Shown one piece after another: positions 62,301 to 64,000 of a stretch of DNA of 64,000 bases. The DNA is from Varroa destructor (taxonomy: Eukaryota; Arthropoda; Arachnida; Mesostigmata; Varroidae), in assembly GCF_002443255.2 (NCBI RefSeq), contig NW_019211454.1, positions 21,605,037 to 21,669,036 of the forward strand. Reading direction: 5' to 3'. Within the stretch, counting starts at the first letter, position 1. Every line of letters starts with the position of its first letter. The position numbers and the translations under genes are program-made. The notes beneath the pieces were generated by a model. That model searched no databases and was not told the DNA's origin. It was given only the letters and a program-made list of their open reading frames with translations.

Positions 62301-62585
62301 GTACGACCTATCACCTTTCGCGATTATTTTACCGTCTCTTTAGTTCCTTACAGAACACTTTCTGCTCTAGAAGCACGGTCATTAAGGTGAATTAGGAGCA
62401 GAATATTGTAATTTACAACGACGGGTACTTCGAACACTCTCGAAAGAAACTAAGTAATTAATAGATCAAAAATATCAATACGAAAATGAGTCAAACGAGT
62501 TTTAGGACGTTTTCTACTTTTTTTTTTTGTTTGTACTTGGAATCGTTATTTTTGTGTTGGTAAACTTATGTCAGCACTTCAGAAC
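59372..62585 (+). mobile_element. Right arm of the 6.7-kb inverted repeat
   Basis: Partner of the left arm (about 3.2 kb, roughly 4% divergent where counted). The inner end is GTCTCCGG-like sequence next to the loop; the outer end fades at about 62585 (TCAGCACTTCAGAAC against CTCTAAAGCACTGAG on the other side). The two arms could be the long terminal inverted repeats of a foldback-type element or two head-to-head copies of one non-coding element. The presence of a third partial copy shows that the sequence is a repeat family in its own right. No target-site duplication could be fixed. Confidence 0.92.
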
Positions 62586-63652
62586 TATCTCTGTTGAAGC
62601 ACGATTCGTTTCCGTTAGTATTACTATTATCTGTTTGTATTATATGTGTGCATATGCACTAATACGAACATGTCATGGGTATCACTGCAGGCAATCAACC
62701 TCTTTATCGAAGCGGCGCTTTTCACACATAATAATATATAATATATAATAAATCTATTTTTTTGAGGCCAGTGAACCATTTTACACTTCACCTCCTATTT
62801 TTCGAATGTCTGTGTGCCTCCGGGAGAAATCCCTATCATAGATAAATGGCACAATTTATGTACGCTAGCTAAATGTGTCTGCAATATTTGGTCGTATTCT
62901 GTATTAGGTTCTATTTTTTTTTCCTTTTTTGTCCTCATTTATAGTCCCTAATAGTATAATATTGTTAGATCAATAGAGAACGTTACCCAGCAACAAGGTA
63001 CTAAAATATTCAAATAATAATAATAATAATAGAGTTCTTGTTCATCTCGTGAACCGTGTGCCCCGTAAGGCCTACTAGAATAATCTCAGTTTAAAGGTCG
63101 AGAATTCCGAACAACAATTCTGGTTTCCTTATCACGCGTTCCTTCTAGGTCCTATATACAGCATATATACAAGTTATCACCAGGAAGCAGGGCAGACGAT
63201 GTCTCGGCAAAGACGAACAAAGAAACTCAGGTCATTTTAACTGCCACATCGGAGCGAAATGTTCACAGATTTCTGGCACAAAACTACTTATGGCTCATCT
63301 ACATCGCCGAGAATAATTCTGTCAAAGATCTGAAACACGCAGACACAGACAATATAAAAATTAAACGTTCGCTTATAGCAGTATTACGTACTTGGCCATT
63401 GGGAACAGGAAACTACATGTAGTTACCCCGCTAGGCCAAGTGTAATGCAATCAGTGAAGTTGTTGTATTTTTGTTGTTATGTTGTTATATATATAAATTG
63501 TTGCATATATCAGCTGGTTATCATTTTTTCCTAAATACAGCATATATACAGATTTTAGTAATATTAAACATAAATTCTAATTTGTATTAAGGATGTGTGA
63601 GCCTTGAAAGTCGTGAATGTACTATGTGTTCATATATATCGCTGATGCATAC
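62586..63652. other. Right flank of the palindrome, no gene seen
   Basis: AT-rich with short TA and ATA runs. A stretch at about 62635-62690 (GTGTGCATATG...ATACGAACATGTC) loosely resembles arm sequence near 60740-60780, which could be the continuation of the old partial copy, but the match is too weak to annotate. Confidence 0.35.
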
Positions 63653-64000
63653 CTCTTGTTCTTCTAAGTGATTTTCTTGCGTACGCCGGATGGTTTCCAC
63701 CGGATGCTGCAAATGTTGTATAAGACCTGTGGATAACTGATGGTCGACGCCTGATGCTGCGTGGTGATTGGTTCTGTTGACGCTTTCACTAACCCCGCCA
63801 GTAGCAGTAATAGTAATACTACTACCGTCACAGTCGCAGCCAGTCGCGACGGTGCTCTCATTTATCCAATTTAATGACGAATCAGAAGTTAAACTGTCAA
63901 AAGCCGTTTGGTTTGAAGATGCGAAAGCGCAGATATTTTGCTTGTCGTTGTTGTTACTGGCGGAGTGAGATGAACGTTTTTCATTTTTTTTTTCGTTAGC
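63653..64000 (-). CDS. 3' part of an Asn/Ser/Thr-rich coding exon, runs off the window
   Basis: On the minus strand one frame is open for all 116 codons from the window edge to a GTATGC splice donor directly after GAG at 63653-63655 (phase 0). The translation is polar and low-complexity, with NNND, SITITATG and a His/Gln-rich end (HLQHPVETIRRTQENHLEEQE, split here by position 63680), as in the disordered parts of nuclear regulatory proteins. There is no domain to name. Downstream exons would lie at lower coordinates. The phase-0 end is compatible with the Polycomb-like gene's earliest exon (46196, phase 0), so it could be that gene's N-terminus across a 17-kb intron, but nothing shows this directly. 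A competing frame with a signal-peptide-like start is discussed among the rejected items. Confidence 0.45.

Noticed and set aside
63664..63861. Minus-strand 65-codon frame starting like a signal peptide (MRAPSRLAATVTVVVLLLLL)
   Set aside because: It overlaps a longer frame open to the window edge that ends at a good donor; its ATG context is poor and it stops before the donor. Tandem GTA/CTG triplets create the Val/Leu run. Not fully excluded.

Overview
This is nuclear DNA from an animal. It is AT-rich, the genes are split into many short exons, and there are two eukaryotic tRNA-Glu genes and a decayed mariner transposase. The gene set (UBE3A-type E6AP ligase, ATE1 arginyltransferase, Polycomb-like PHD protein) and the mariner relic fit an arthropod. 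A mite or tick is my guess; nothing in the window proves it. All coding models below were built by hand from reading frame, splice sites and phase; there is no transcript evidence.

Layout. 1-5574: no gene seen. 5575-18326, minus: a complete UBE3A homologue in 19 coding exons (882 codons before the stop), with a full HECT domain but no visible N-terminal AZUL zinc finger. 20803-29084, minus: a complete ATE1 homologue in 8 exons (about 499 aa). Its last intron (20994-24055) holds an unrecognised 92-aa ORF on the same strand. 30901-32074, plus: a coding-like but interrupted stretch that I could not identify. 34360-35377: two minus-strand tRNA-Glu(UUC) genes carried on two diverged tandem copies of one segment. 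35700-41249: AT-rich with no gene seen. 41250-46196, minus: a Polycomb-like (PCL/MTF2/PHF1/PHF19) homologue with two PHD fingers, the region after them and a divergent C-terminus. Its first exons and its Tudor domain were not found. 47682-48560: a perfect 39-bp palindrome and a decayed mariner transposase. 49.6-54.8 kb: patches of higher GC rich in triplet microsatellites, promoter/5'UTR-like. 55.0-62.6 kb: a very large inverted repeat with two arms of about 3.2 kb around a loop of about 330 bp, plus a third, older, partial copy abutting its left side. 63653-64000, minus: the 3' part of an Asn/Ser/Thr-rich coding exon that runs off the window.

The three main genes act in different processes and do not form an operon. 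UBE3A and ATE1 both feed the ubiquitin-proteasome system: UBE3A as an E3 ligase, ATE1 by making Arg/N-degrons. The Polycomb-like protein is a chromatin factor of the PRC2 complex. The most unusual feature is the large palindromic element at 55-62.6 kb, which has no transposase I can recognise and whose transcript would fold into a multi-kilobase hairpin.
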